From the NCBI GenBank assembly GCA_009827215.1, contig WUAJ01000088.1:1-8912 (forward strand): DNA of 8,912 bases, given 5' to 3'. A program made the position numbers and the translations under genes. The stretch comes from Phycisphaeraceae bacterium (lineage in GTDB: Bacteria > Planctomycetota > Phycisphaerae > Phycisphaerales > UBA1924). This document shows positions 1 to 7,787 of the stretch, in pieces (the first letter of the stretch is position 1; every line of letters begins with the position of its first letter). The notes beneath the pieces were generated by a model that was not told the origin of the DNA, did no database searches, and saw only the letters and a program-made list of their open reading frames with translations.

Positions 1-959
<959 letters not shown>

Positions 960-965
960 ACTGAA

Positions 966-971
966 TCCTGT
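966..971 (-). promoter_or_regulatory. Ribosome binding site of the oppD-type gene
   Basis: On the minus strand the sequence is ACAGGA, with AGGA ending six bases before the ATG at 959. It supports the upstream start over the in-frame Met codons at residues 10, 15 and 21. Confidence 0.55.
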
Positions 972-988
972 CGAATGAACACGGCGTC

Positions 989-2701
989 TTAGACGCGGGC
1001 TTTCTTGAGTTTGGGGTCGATGGCGTCGCGGAGGGCTTCGCCAATAAGGTTGTACGCGAGCGTGGTGAGGAAGATCGCGGCTCCGGGGAAGATTGCGAGC
1101 CACCAGACGAAGGCGCCGGTGTCACCCGATGCGTTGCGGAGCAGTGATCCCCAGCTCGCTTGTCCGGAAGGTCCGAGTCCGAGGAAGCTGAGGATCGCTT
1201 CGATCAGGATCGCGGCGGCGATGAGGAACGAGGACTCGACGAGGACGGGGGTCACGCCGTTGGGAAGCATGTGCTTGAAGAGGATGGACCAGAGCGGGAG
1301 TCCCATCGCTTTGGCGGCTTGGATGTAGTCGGTCTCGCGGAGTTTCATGAACTCGGCACGGATGAAGCGAGCGGCGCCGGTCCAGGTGAAGCACCCGATG
1401 ATCGCCATCATCACATAAGTGTTGCGTGGGAGCACACCCGCGGCGACGATGAGGAGGAAGAGGACGGGGATCGCCATGAACATTTCGACGAGTCGGTAGA
1501 GGAGCAGGTCAACCCAACCACCGAAGTATCCCATGAGTGATCCGATGGTGACTCCGATGACGACAGCGATGCCGGTCGAGACGAATCCGATGGAGATCGC
1601 GAGTCGGCACGCGTGGAACATCTGGGAGAGCACGCTCTGTCCGAGTGTGTCGGTCCCGATGGGGTGACTCGGCGCGGGGTGGGCGATGATCGCGTCGCGG
1701 AGCTGGAGCATATTGGCCGGAGCGTCTTCCTGGAGTTGATTGATGAACTCGTCGATGGGATCTGATGTCAACGAATCAATGGATCCGGCGATGGAATAGA
1801 GTCGTTCGAATTGGAGTGGTTCAACAGTGAGATTGCCTAGTTCTTCGTCGCTGTATGCTGCGGATCGATTCTCGGCGACGCGCTGCGCAAGCTCAAGACG
1901 ATCCCACATCGCATTCATTGGTGTCGATCCAGGAGCGCGGTTAAACATTGCGGTTTCGGACTGATCGGGTGAAAATGGGACGAGTGTGTATATCGTGCGG
2001 ATCTCTCCAGCGGATTCCATCGCGCGATAATCGTAGCGGTTGAGTTCCGGCGACCATTTCCACGCGACGATGATGGACATCGCAACGGCACCGGCGAGGA
2101 CGAAGAACGAACGCGCCCAGCTTGAGTACGCGAGGATGGAGATCAGCAAGAACGGGATAGCGCTGATCGCTGCGATCAGAGCAACGGAGACTGGGACGAA
2201 CCACGAAGCTTGTCCGATGTCGCGGATCGCTTCGCTTGCATCGCGAGCAGTAAAGTACGCCTCGACCATGCGGGCGAGCACGACCATGATTCCGGATTGT
2301 GCTCCTGCGGCGATGATCAATCGCAGTCTCGCCCCTTTGTCGAGATTGATCTTCGGGAAGAACAGTATCACAGGCGCCATCACGCCCCAGAAAAGGAGTA
2401 CTACATCAGAGGACTTAAGGGACTGGATCAGCGGCGATGACATCGCTCCTGTGGATCCATCGGGGTTCATCTGCCAAGCGATCAGCGGATGCCCCGATGC
2501 GATGATGGGTGAATAGATCGCGAAGAAAGCGACGATCGCGACCCACACAATCCCGGCTACAGCAGCGGGACGCTTGAGCACCTGGCCCCATGCTTCGGCC
2601 CAGAAGCCTTGGGCTTCTTGGTGTCCGATGCCTTGAGCGAGCTGGACGCCGGTGACGGCTTCGAGCTTGTCGGCTTGGAGTTGGTCAGCGTTCTTACTCA
2701 T
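989..2701 (-). CDS. oppC: OppC/DppC-type ABC permease with enlarged periplasmic/membrane insert (570 aa)
   Basis: Inner-membrane permease of the peptide/nickel importer family. The C-terminal 225 residues are a standard core: HPIGTDTLGQSV (346-357), a membrane helix at about 368-390, further helices near 405-425 and 427-445, the EAA loop with Glu450, QAAKAMGLP (461-469) and KHMLPN (476-481) that docks onto the ATPase, then helices near 483-505 and 530-552, ending ALRDAIDPKLKK. The N-terminus FWAEAWGQVLKRP and first helix (47-68) are also normal. Between them are about 275 extra residues: four predicted helices (99-116, 128-149, 168-191, 198-214) and a soluble segment (215-345). Family members are usually about 300 aa. 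Four added helices keep the core topology, and the loop KINLDKGARLR (117-127) is positively charged, as expected for the cytoplasmic side. The start overlaps the oppB stop as ATGA, with GAGGA about ten bases upstream. It is the second C-type subunit of the cluster. Confidence 0.92.
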   Translation of the reverse strand: MSKNADQLQADKLEAVTGVQLAQGIGHQEAQGFWAEAWGQVLKRPAAVAGIVWVAIVAFFAIYSPIIASGHPLIAWQMNPDGSTGAMSSPLIQSLKSSDVVLLFWGVMAPVILFFPKINLDKGARLRLIIAAGAQSGIMVVLARMVEAYFTARDASEAIRDIGQASWFVPVSVALIAAISAIPFLLISILAYSSWARSFFVLAGAVAMSIIVAWKWSPELNRYDYRAMESAGEIRTIYTLVPFSPDQSETAMFNRAPGSTPMNAMWDRLELAQRVAENRSAAYSDEELGNLTVEPLQFERLYSIAGSIDSLTSDPIDEFINQLQEDAPANMLQLRDAIIAHPAPSHPIGTDTLGQSVLSQMFHACRLAISIGFVSTGIAVVIGVTIGSLMGYFGGWVDLLLYRLVEMFMAIPVLFLLIVAAGVLPRNTYVMMAIIGCFTWTGAARFIRAEFMKLRETDYIQAAKAMGLPLWSILFKHMLPNGVTPVLVESSFLIAAAILIEAILSFLGLGPSGQASWGSLLRNASGDTGAFVWWLAIFPGAAIFLTTLAYNLIGEALRDAIDPKLKKARV

Positions 2702-4224
2702 TTGAAACTAATCCTCGGATCGGCAAATGCATACAGGATGTCGGCGAGCAGGAGCGCCAAAAGATTGACTGCGGAGATCATCATGGTGTTGGCAAGTAGA
2801 AGCTCGCGGTCACGCAGATTGATGGACTCAAGCGTGAGTCGGCCCATTCCTGGGACAGTGAAAATCTGCTCGATGACCACTGATCCCGCAAGCATCGCTG
2901 GGAAGATCGATACGAACATGGTGATAAGTGGTAACAGTGAGTTTCGGAAGACATGCGCGAAGATGATATTGCGGCTTGCGACACCCTTCGCTTTGGCGGT
3001 ACGCACATAGTCCATATTGAAGTTGTCTAGCATCGCGGCTCTTGTTTGCTTGGAGAGCACTGCGAATCCGCCGTAGACTAGACAGAGGACTGGGAGACAG
3101 ACATGCCAAACCAGATCCAGCAGGTAACCTCGTTCCCATCCGTCTGGGCCGTTGGATGGGAGATAGGTGAAAGTGTCTGCGTTGCCGTCATGAAGCCCGG
3201 CGACTGGGAACATCCCGAAGTATTCATCGGACGCGAGATAACCGATCGCGAGCACGCCTGCGAGTGGGATTGGGAACGACCAGAGTCCAATGAAGAACGC
3301 GCCGGAGAGTCGATCAAAGAGTGATCCTGATTTGACAGCGGCGAGCATGCCACATGGGATCGCGATGAAGTAAATGATCGGGACAGCGATCAGATTGAGC
3401 ATAATTGTGATCGGGAGGGCTTCCTTGATCAGATCAACCACTGGACGGGACTTGGTAAACGAGCGTCCGAAGTCGGGAGAAGACAGAGAGACTGATCCGA
3501 CCAACCCAACCCCCGCTTCAGGGAATGGCTTGGCATCGAAGATGGATTTGAGGTTTGCCCACTCTTGCTGCGCGATCTTGTAGTTTTCGATGAGTTGATC
3601 GCCCGCTGCTTGAATTTCATTCCACGATCCGGAGTTCTCGAAGACTGATTTATTTGCTTCGATATTCTCGTATTTGATTTTGCCTTTGCTGTTTCGGATA
3701 TTGCGGAGTCCCGCTTCGCCGGCGACAAAGCCTAAGAGGGAATCGAGGTTTGCTTTGGCGCCGATCGCTCCGGCGCGGGCTTGTGCGTAAGCCGTGCCTT
3801 GACGACGATAGAGACGCGCTTTTCGTTCTTCGTTGTCATCAGGTGCGAAAGTGTACTGCTCAACTTCTGGATACTCTGGGAGCTCATCAATGAACCATTC
3901 CCAGAGCGGCGGTTCCTTTGGGAGCTTGGGTGAACGGATGAACTCTCCAGTCGGATCGATCTGATCGCGGGTTCCGAACTTGATGGGGGAGACACGACCG
4001 AGCCAACGCATGTATTGGACTGGCGCAGGATCATCTAGCCCGTAGCGGTCCTCAAGGTACGCTTCACGGATCGCGGCGGAGTTGGCTTCCATCTGTCCGC
4101 CGGACTGTCGCAGCGCCGCGCCGATTCCGCCTGGCGCGAGCGCGATGATCATGAAGACGAGAAATGTGATCCCGATCAGCGTCGGAATCATGAGGAGAAG
4201 TCGTCTGAGGATATATGTGGCCAT
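2698..4224 (-). CDS. oppB: OppB/DppB-type ABC permease with long periplasmic insert (508 aa)
   Basis: Inner-membrane permease, the expected partner of a C-type subunit. The N-terminus YILRRLLLMIPTLIGITFLVF is the classic OppB start and first helix, followed by RYGLDDPAPVQYMRWLGR (60-77). The core resumes at PDFGRSFTKSRPVVDLI (250-266) and continues through helices near 271-296, 307-329 and 370-390, the EAA loop (MDYVRTAKAKGV, 404-415, then FRNSLLPLIT, 426-435), helices near 432-453 and 478-499, and the C-terminal ADPRISFK. Relatives are about 310-340 aa and place only a short loop between RWLG and D-x-G-x-S. Here about 170 residues are inserted (78-249), charged and probably helical around 130-230, predicted to lie outside the membrane after helix 1. 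It starts 45 nt after the binding-protein stop. The upstream sequence has AAAGGAAAG rather far (about 15 nt) from the ATG plus a closer GGGA. It ends in a 4-nt ATGA overlap with the next permease gene, suggesting coupled translation. Confidence 0.93.
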   Translation of the reverse strand: MATYILRRLLLMIPTLIGITFLVFMIIALAPGGIGAALRQSGGQMEANSAAIREAYLEDRYGLDDPAPVQYMRWLGRVSPIKFGTRDQIDPTGEFIRSPKLPKEPPLWEWFIDELPEYPEVEQYTFAPDDNEERKARLYRRQGTAYAQARAGAIGAKANLDSLLGFVAGEAGLRNIRNSKGKIKYENIEANKSVFENSGSWNEIQAAGDQLIENYKIAQQEWANLKSIFDAKPFPEAGVGLVGSVSLSSPDFGRSFTKSRPVVDLIKEALPITIMLNLIAVPIIYFIAIPCGMLAAVKSGSLFDRLSGAFFIGLWSFPIPLAGVLAIGYLASDEYFGMFPVAGLHDGNADTFTYLPSNGPDGWERGYLLDLVWHVCLPVLCLVYGGFAVLSKQTRAAMLDNFNMDYVRTAKAKGVASRNIIFAHVFRNSLLPLITMFVSIFPAMLAGSVVIEQIFTVPGMGRLTLESINLRDRELLLANTMMISAVNLLALLLADILYAFADPRISFK

Positions 4225-4269
4225 TGGTCCCGCTTTCTTTCCTTTGAGCGATCAGATCAACACAGCAGA
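4225..4269 (-). other. Intergenic gap between binding-protein and oppB genes
   Basis: A 45-nt spacer. It holds two GATC sites (4250-4253, 4255-4258), with a third at 4268-4271 running into the stop codon of the binding-protein gene, and the purine-rich ribosome-binding region of oppB. I see no terminator or promoter, so the two genes are probably cotranscribed. Confidence 0.5.
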
Positions 4270-6150
4270 TCAGTTTGCGGGCATGTAGTACTCTTTTTGT
4301 TCCAGACCCTTGGGGTAGGTGTGGACGTTGGCGAAGTCCTTTGAGATAAATCGCTTCCAGGGAACGGAACGGATGAATGTGTACGGCTGCTCCTCGTGGA
4401 CTAGAGCATGGAACTGGTGGAAGATCTTCATGCGCTTGTCGAAGTCGAGTTCCTTGACGATCGCGTCGAGGTACTGGTCTTGACCGCCGTCCCACTGGAT
4501 GAAGTTGTGTCCTTGGTTCTGGATGGAATCCGTGTGCCAGATCTGACGCGGGTCGGATTCTGGAGCGGATGCGGACCAGCCGAGGGTGATGGCGTCGAAG
4601 TTTCGGGTCTTCATGATCTGATCGAATAGCGACCAGTCCACTGGTTTGGAGATACAGCGGATCCCGATCGCGGCACAGCGATCGATGATGTACTTCTCCA
4701 TGCGCTCGATGGTTTGGCCACCGGTAGAGCGTGTGAACTCAAACTCGAACTCGACGCCGTTTTCATCTTCGAGGATACCGTCGTTGTCACGGTCGACCCA
4801 TCCAGCTTCCGCGAGGAGTTCCTTCGCACGCTCTGGATCATACGGCCAGGGCTCGATTTCTGGGTTGGCGGCTGGTGATGGAGGGTTGTTTGGTCCCACG
4901 GCGATGTTGTCCAACCCGGCCCAGATATCACGGATCATGAGCTCGCGATCAAGATTGAGGGTCATCGCTTGACGAACACGCTTGTCGTGGAATGGGGTGA
5001 GCTTGCCGTTGCGCTCGCCGCACTGCCAACCGATGAAGAGGTATCCGGAGCGCATGTTGAGCCACTTGAGAGAGTAGGCTTTCTCATCCCAACCTGGTTG
5101 AGAAATCTTCTCAACATACTGCGGGGAGGATGGGATAATCATGTCTGTTTCGCCGTTGACGAACGCGGTCAGTGAGGCCACATCTTCCTGGATCACATCG
5201 TACCGGAGGCCTGCGAGTGCTGGCTTCGAACCCCAGTACTGTTCATTGCGGACGAGGACGATATCGGTGCCTGGTGTCCACTGGTCTTCTGGGTCCAAGC
5301 TCTGCATTTTGAATGGACCTGATCCCATAAGTAGAGCTGTGGATTGATTGATTTGGGTTGTAGTAAACTGCTCGTAGAAGTACTTGGGAAGGATGTAGAA
5401 GCCCAACGCCATCTGAAGGTTGTACGCATCGGGTTCCTTGAAGAAGATGTCGACGACCTTGTCAGAGACCACATCGATCCGATCCAGATTGGTCATGATC
5501 GAACGGATGGACTCTGTTTCGAGTTCTGGATTGTTGATGTACTCGTGGAAGGTCCAGCGTACATCTTCAGCGGTGACTGGTTGTCCGTCTGAGAAGCGGG
5601 CGTTGTCACGGAGCTTGACGCGGACCCAGTAGCCGCTGGGGTCGTATTGCCATGCTTCGGCGAGGTAGCCGTCGAGTTCGAGGGTTGTTGGGTTGTACTC
5701 AGCGAGGCGCTCGCAGACCTGGTCATTGACGCGGCGGGCATAGACATCCTCAGCAAGGATCGGGGTGATCTTGTTGGGCTGAGCATTGAAGGTTTCTTTG
5801 AAGAACCCACCAAGTCGGTAGTCATCTTCGTTGCGTGGATCGACCTCAAAGCCTGGGGTGTTGAACCAGGTGATCTCGAGTCCGGGCTGCTTGCTCCATG
5901 ATTCGTCGCGTTGGATGGTGCTGGATCCGTTGGTGCTGGAGGAGGATCCGTTGTTGGCAACCACGATTCCGGAATCGAGCTTTGCTTCGAGTCGAGTGAC
6001 GAGCTGCTCGATGTCCCCCACTTTCTTGTTGACAGCTTCGTTTTGCTCCCAGCGGCGATCGTCTTGCTTCATCGAGAGGTAGGTCATCACGAGTGCGAGC
6101 GAGACCAGGACAATGAGGATGAAGTCTTTGAATCCGAACTTGTTTTGCAT
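4270..6150 (-). CDS. oppA: Membrane-anchored peptide substrate-binding protein (SBP_bac_5 / OppA-DppA family, 626 aa)
   Basis: Extracytoplasmic ligand-capture subunit of the importer. Residues 9-26 form a single hydrophobic segment after a basic start (MQNKFGFK), with no AxA cleavage site and no lipobox; the first Cys is residue 146. A charged heptad-like stretch follows (28-60, ending DIEQLVTRLEAKLDS), then a Ser/Asn-rich linker (66-78), and the binding domain from about residue 90 to the end. Family marks are LAEAWQYDPSGYWVRVKLR with ARFSDGQPVTAEDVRWTF (163-201), GSGPFKM (276-282), FHDKRVRQAMTLNLDRE (387-403), PYDPERAKELLAEAGWVDRDNDG (436-458) and FDAITLGW (518-525). The DRDNDGILED stretch is common in this family and may bind a cation. 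The domain is full length. Permeases on both sides confirm the role. The upstream Shine-Dalgarno is weak (GGA about ten bases off). The ligand cannot be read from the sequence; a peptide is the family default. Confidence 0.92.
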   Translation of the reverse strand: MQNKFGFKDFILIVLVSLALVMTYLSMKQDDRRWEQNEAVNKKVGDIEQLVTRLEAKLDSGIVVANNGSSSSTNGSSTIQRDESWSKQPGLEITWFNTPGFEVDPRNEDDYRLGGFFKETFNAQPNKITPILAEDVYARRVNDQVCERLAEYNPTTLELDGYLAEAWQYDPSGYWVRVKLRDNARFSDGQPVTAEDVRWTFHEYINNPELETESIRSIMTNLDRIDVVSDKVVDIFFKEPDAYNLQMALGFYILPKYFYEQFTTTQINQSTALLMGSGPFKMQSLDPEDQWTPGTDIVLVRNEQYWGSKPALAGLRYDVIQEDVASLTAFVNGETDMIIPSSPQYVEKISQPGWDEKAYSLKWLNMRSGYLFIGWQCGERNGKLTPFHDKRVRQAMTLNLDRELMIRDIWAGLDNIAVGPNNPPSPAANPEIEPWPYDPERAKELLAEAGWVDRDNDGILEDENGVEFEFEFTRSTGGQTIERMEKYIIDRCAAIGIRCISKPVDWSLFDQIMKTRNFDAITLGWSASAPESDPRQIWHTDSIQNQGHNFIQWDGGQDQYLDAIVKELDFDKRMKIFHQFHALVHEEQPYTFIRSVPWKRFISKDFANVHTYPKGLEQKEYYMPAN

Positions 6151-6203
6151 TGGGTTGGTTCCGGGGAGTTTTACGAATCTGTGGCTTTTTGTGCCTTGGG
6201 GTC

Positions 6204-6233
6204 ATTCTAGCGGGTGATTTGGCGTTGTGTTAG
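6204..6233 (-). promoter_or_regulatory. Possible internal promoter before the binding-protein gene
   Basis: In the 79-nt gap, read on the minus strand, TAGAAT (6209-6204) matches the -10 consensus at five of six positions. CTAACA (6233-6228), overlapping the permease stop codon, matches the -35 at four of six, with an 18-nt spacer. Extra expression of the binding protein over the permeases would be functionally sensible. The match is weak and bacterial sigma preferences in this lineage are unknown to me. Confidence 0.22.
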
Positions 6234-7522
6234 CGGTCGCGTTTGGGGTCGAAGGCGGTCCTGAGACCCTCTCCAACGAAGTTCATTGCAAGGAGTGTCA
6301 ATCCGAGCAACGCGCAGGGGAAGAACAGGAGCCACCAGTGGCTCCGGAAGGTATTGAGTTCACTCAAGCCTTCCGCGGCTAGGTTTCCCCAACTCGGGAG
6401 TGGCGGCTTGACCCCGATGCCGAGGAAGCTCAGGAAGCTCTCTTGGAGGATCGCTTGGGGAACTGCGAGGGTCGCATAGACGACGATCGGACCTATGAGA
6501 TTTGGGAGCAGGTGTTTGAAAAATACTCGGTGTCCAGGTGAACCAAGAGCTCTTGCGGCTTCAATGAAGGGCTGGTTCTTGAGAGACAGGACCTGACCTC
6601 GGATGACGCGCGCCATGGTGAGCCATGAGACGCCTCCGATCGCGATGAGGAGCGTGAGGACATCGAGGGTCGTGCGAGTCCCAGTTGAGAAAACACGGCG
6701 AGGATACAACTGTGCGGCTTGAACCATCAGGTTATCTTGGAGAACAGGATCGGTTTCAAAGATCACTCGAGCTTCAGATCTTGTCGGGCTCTCCTCGGCT
6801 TCAGTTGTTTGCGCCTCCATGATCTGGTTGATTGCCCAGTTGGTTTTGGTGCGGGCTCTGGATTGGTATTCATCCAGCAGAGCGTTGGACGCGACGGCGA
6901 GGAGGACGACAAGCAGGATGTATGGGAGGCCGTAGAGCACATCCACGATCCGCATCATGATGGAGTCGATTTTCCCTCCCATATATGCTGCGATCGCACC
7001 ATAAATCGTGCCGATTCCGACTGAGATCAATGCGGCACAGATCCCGATCGCGAGCGATATTCCGCCTCCTGTGAGCAGTCGGATCGCAAGGGAGCGTCCG
7101 AGATTGTCTGAGCCGAGGATGAATGACGGAGCAGCGACCATTGCTTGCTGATGCGCCTGGGAATCAGCATCGGCAATGATTTGATCAATATCAGTGTTGT
7201 GCTCCGAAGCAATCTGTGCAAGGGTGCTCTGGTCAACAGCGGTGATGGCGCGTTTGGTGTCCGTGTCGTCGTAGGGCCACCACACAGGGGGGAGCCGTCC
7301 GGATTTGGGGTCACCTGAGTCGTAGCGTGGGACTTCGGAAACTTGCGGGTTGCTCGGAGAGAGTGTCCATGGGAGTGATCCCAGGCATGCGATGAACATC
7401 GCGGCGAGAAAGACAAATCCGATCACGGCGGGTTTGGATTGCGTGAGTGGATTGGGTCGATGGCGCGTCGGCACAGAGAGTGCAGGGACAGAATCGGGGT
7501 CTGGAACGGACGCGCTGGACAT
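6230..7522 (-). CDS. oppC: OppC/DppC-type ABC permease, first copy (430 aa)
   Basis: Inner-membrane permease of the peptide/nickel importer family and first gene of the operon. A Pro/Ser-rich cytoplasmic N-terminus (1-30) leads into helix 1 (31-50). The core begins at ILGSDNLGRSLAIRLLTGG (135-153), with helices near 154-180 and 190-211. After a further helix (284-306) comes a textbook EAA loop, FIEAARALGSPGHRVFFKHLLPN (319-341), then helices near 342-361 and 395-418 and the tail GLRTAFDPKRDR. Two loops are longer than usual: an 85-residue loop between helices 1 and 2 and about 70 charged residues (213-283, with TEAEESPTRSE) between helices 3 and 4. Both are predicted outside the membrane. The ATG at 7522 has AAGGTG five bases upstream. 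It shares the core with the other C-type permease in this cluster but little sequence outside it, so it is an old paralogue rather than a recent duplicate. Confidence 0.92.
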   Translation of the reverse strand: MSSASVPDPDSVPALSVPTRHRPNPLTQSKPAVIGFVFLAAMFIACLGSLPWTLSPSNPQVSEVPRYDSGDPKSGRLPPVWWPYDDTDTKRAITAVDQSTLAQIASEHNTDIDQIIADADSQAHQQAMVAAPSFILGSDNLGRSLAIRLLTGGGISLAIGICAALISVGIGTIYGAIAAYMGGKIDSIMMRIVDVLYGLPYILLVVLLAVASNALLDEYQSRARTKTNWAINQIMEAQTTEAEESPTRSEARVIFETDPVLQDNLMVQAAQLYPRRVFSTGTRTTLDVLTLLIAIGGVSWLTMARVIRGQVLSLKNQPFIEAARALGSPGHRVFFKHLLPNLIGPIVVYATLAVPQAILQESFLSFLGIGVKPPLPSWGNLAAEGLSELNTFRSHWWLLFFPCALLGLTLLAMNFVGEGLRTAFDPKRDR

Positions 7523-7605
7523 GGATGCACCTTATCCGGTTTGGTGGTTATTTGCACACCGCATGAGCAGTGAATCGCTGACTCGATTGTGAGAAAGGAA
7601 TGTGT
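7523..7605 (-). other. Leader region of the importer operon
   Basis: This 83-nt stretch lies between the tRNA terminator and the first permease gene. It should hold the operon promoter, because the terminator would block most read-through. I find no convincing -35/-10 pair (TTCACT followed by AATAAC at 16 nt is poor). The ribosome binding site AAGGTG at 7533-7528 is clear and fixes the start at 7522. Confidence 0.4.
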
Positions 7606-7643
7606 AAAAATAAGAAAGCCGCGGATGATGATTCCGCGGCTTT
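7605..7643 (-). terminator. Rho-independent terminator after tRNA-Pro
   Basis: On the minus strand, AAAGCCGCGG (7643-7634), a 9-nt loop, then the perfect complement CCGCGGCTTT (7624-7615), followed by CTTATTTTTA. This is a 10-bp, GC-rich stem with a T-rich tail just 9 nt past the tRNA 3' end. The tail lies on the minus-strand side only, so it ends tRNA (and possibly gspK read-through) transcription and separates it from the importer operon. Confidence 0.9.
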
Positions 7644-7652
7644 GGGATTCAA

Positions 7653-7726
7653 TCAGGGAGACAGGATTTGAACCTGCGACCTTCTGGTCCCAAACCAGAC
7701 GCTCTACCAAGCTGAGCTACTCCCTG
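7653..7726 (-). tRNA. tRNA-Pro (anticodon UGG)
   Basis: A 74-nt cloverleaf. The acceptor stem pairs CAGGGAG with CTCCCTG over 7 bp and the discriminator is A. The D-arm is GCTC/GAGC. The anticodon stem is TCTGG/CCAGA around the loop TTTGGGA, giving anticodon TGG, which reads CCN proline codons. The variable loop is short (AGGTC) and the T-arm is GCAGG-TTCAAAT-CCTGT. The 3' CCA is not encoded and must be added by nucleotidyltransferase. It lies 61 nt after the GspK-like stop and directly before a strong terminator, so it could be made from its own promoter or processed from a gspK transcript. Confidence 0.96.
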
Positions 7727-7787
7727 GGGGTCTGTAGTGTAGACCTGTATCGGGCGTGCTGCCAGTCAACTTTGGGGACCAAAATGA
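7727..7787 (-). other. Gap between GspK-like gene and tRNA-Pro with two small inverted repeats
   Basis: Two short inverted repeats are visible. TTTGG/CCAAA with a 3-nt loop (7783-7771) follows the GspK-like stop, with no T-tract, so it is not a standard terminator. GGTCT/AGACC with a 7-nt loop (7745-7729) ends two bases before the tRNA 5' end. A TTGACT (7769-7764) resembles a -35 box, but no good -10 lies 16-18 nt downstream; TACACT (7741-7736) is 22 nt away. A tRNA promoter here is plausible but not shown. Confidence 0.35.

Noticed and set aside
1160..1540. Plus-strand open frame of 126 residues rich in Glu, Asp and His
   Set aside because: Antisense to the conserved core of the second OppC, including its EAA loop; no family resemblance of its own.
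6328..6345. Perfect inverted repeat with 8-nt arms and 2-nt centre
   Set aside because: It lies within the coding sequence for SHWW near the end of the first OppC. There is no T-tract, and a repeat of this size is expected about once by chance in 9 kb.
989..7522. The two C-type permeases as a recent tandem duplication
   Set aside because: Outside the conserved core they share little sequence, differ by 140 residues, and carry inserts at different places.
7653..7726. tRNA-Pro as an integration site for a mobile island
   Set aside because: No integrase, no repeat of the tRNA 3' end elsewhere in the window, and both neighbours look like chromosomal housekeeping or transport genes.
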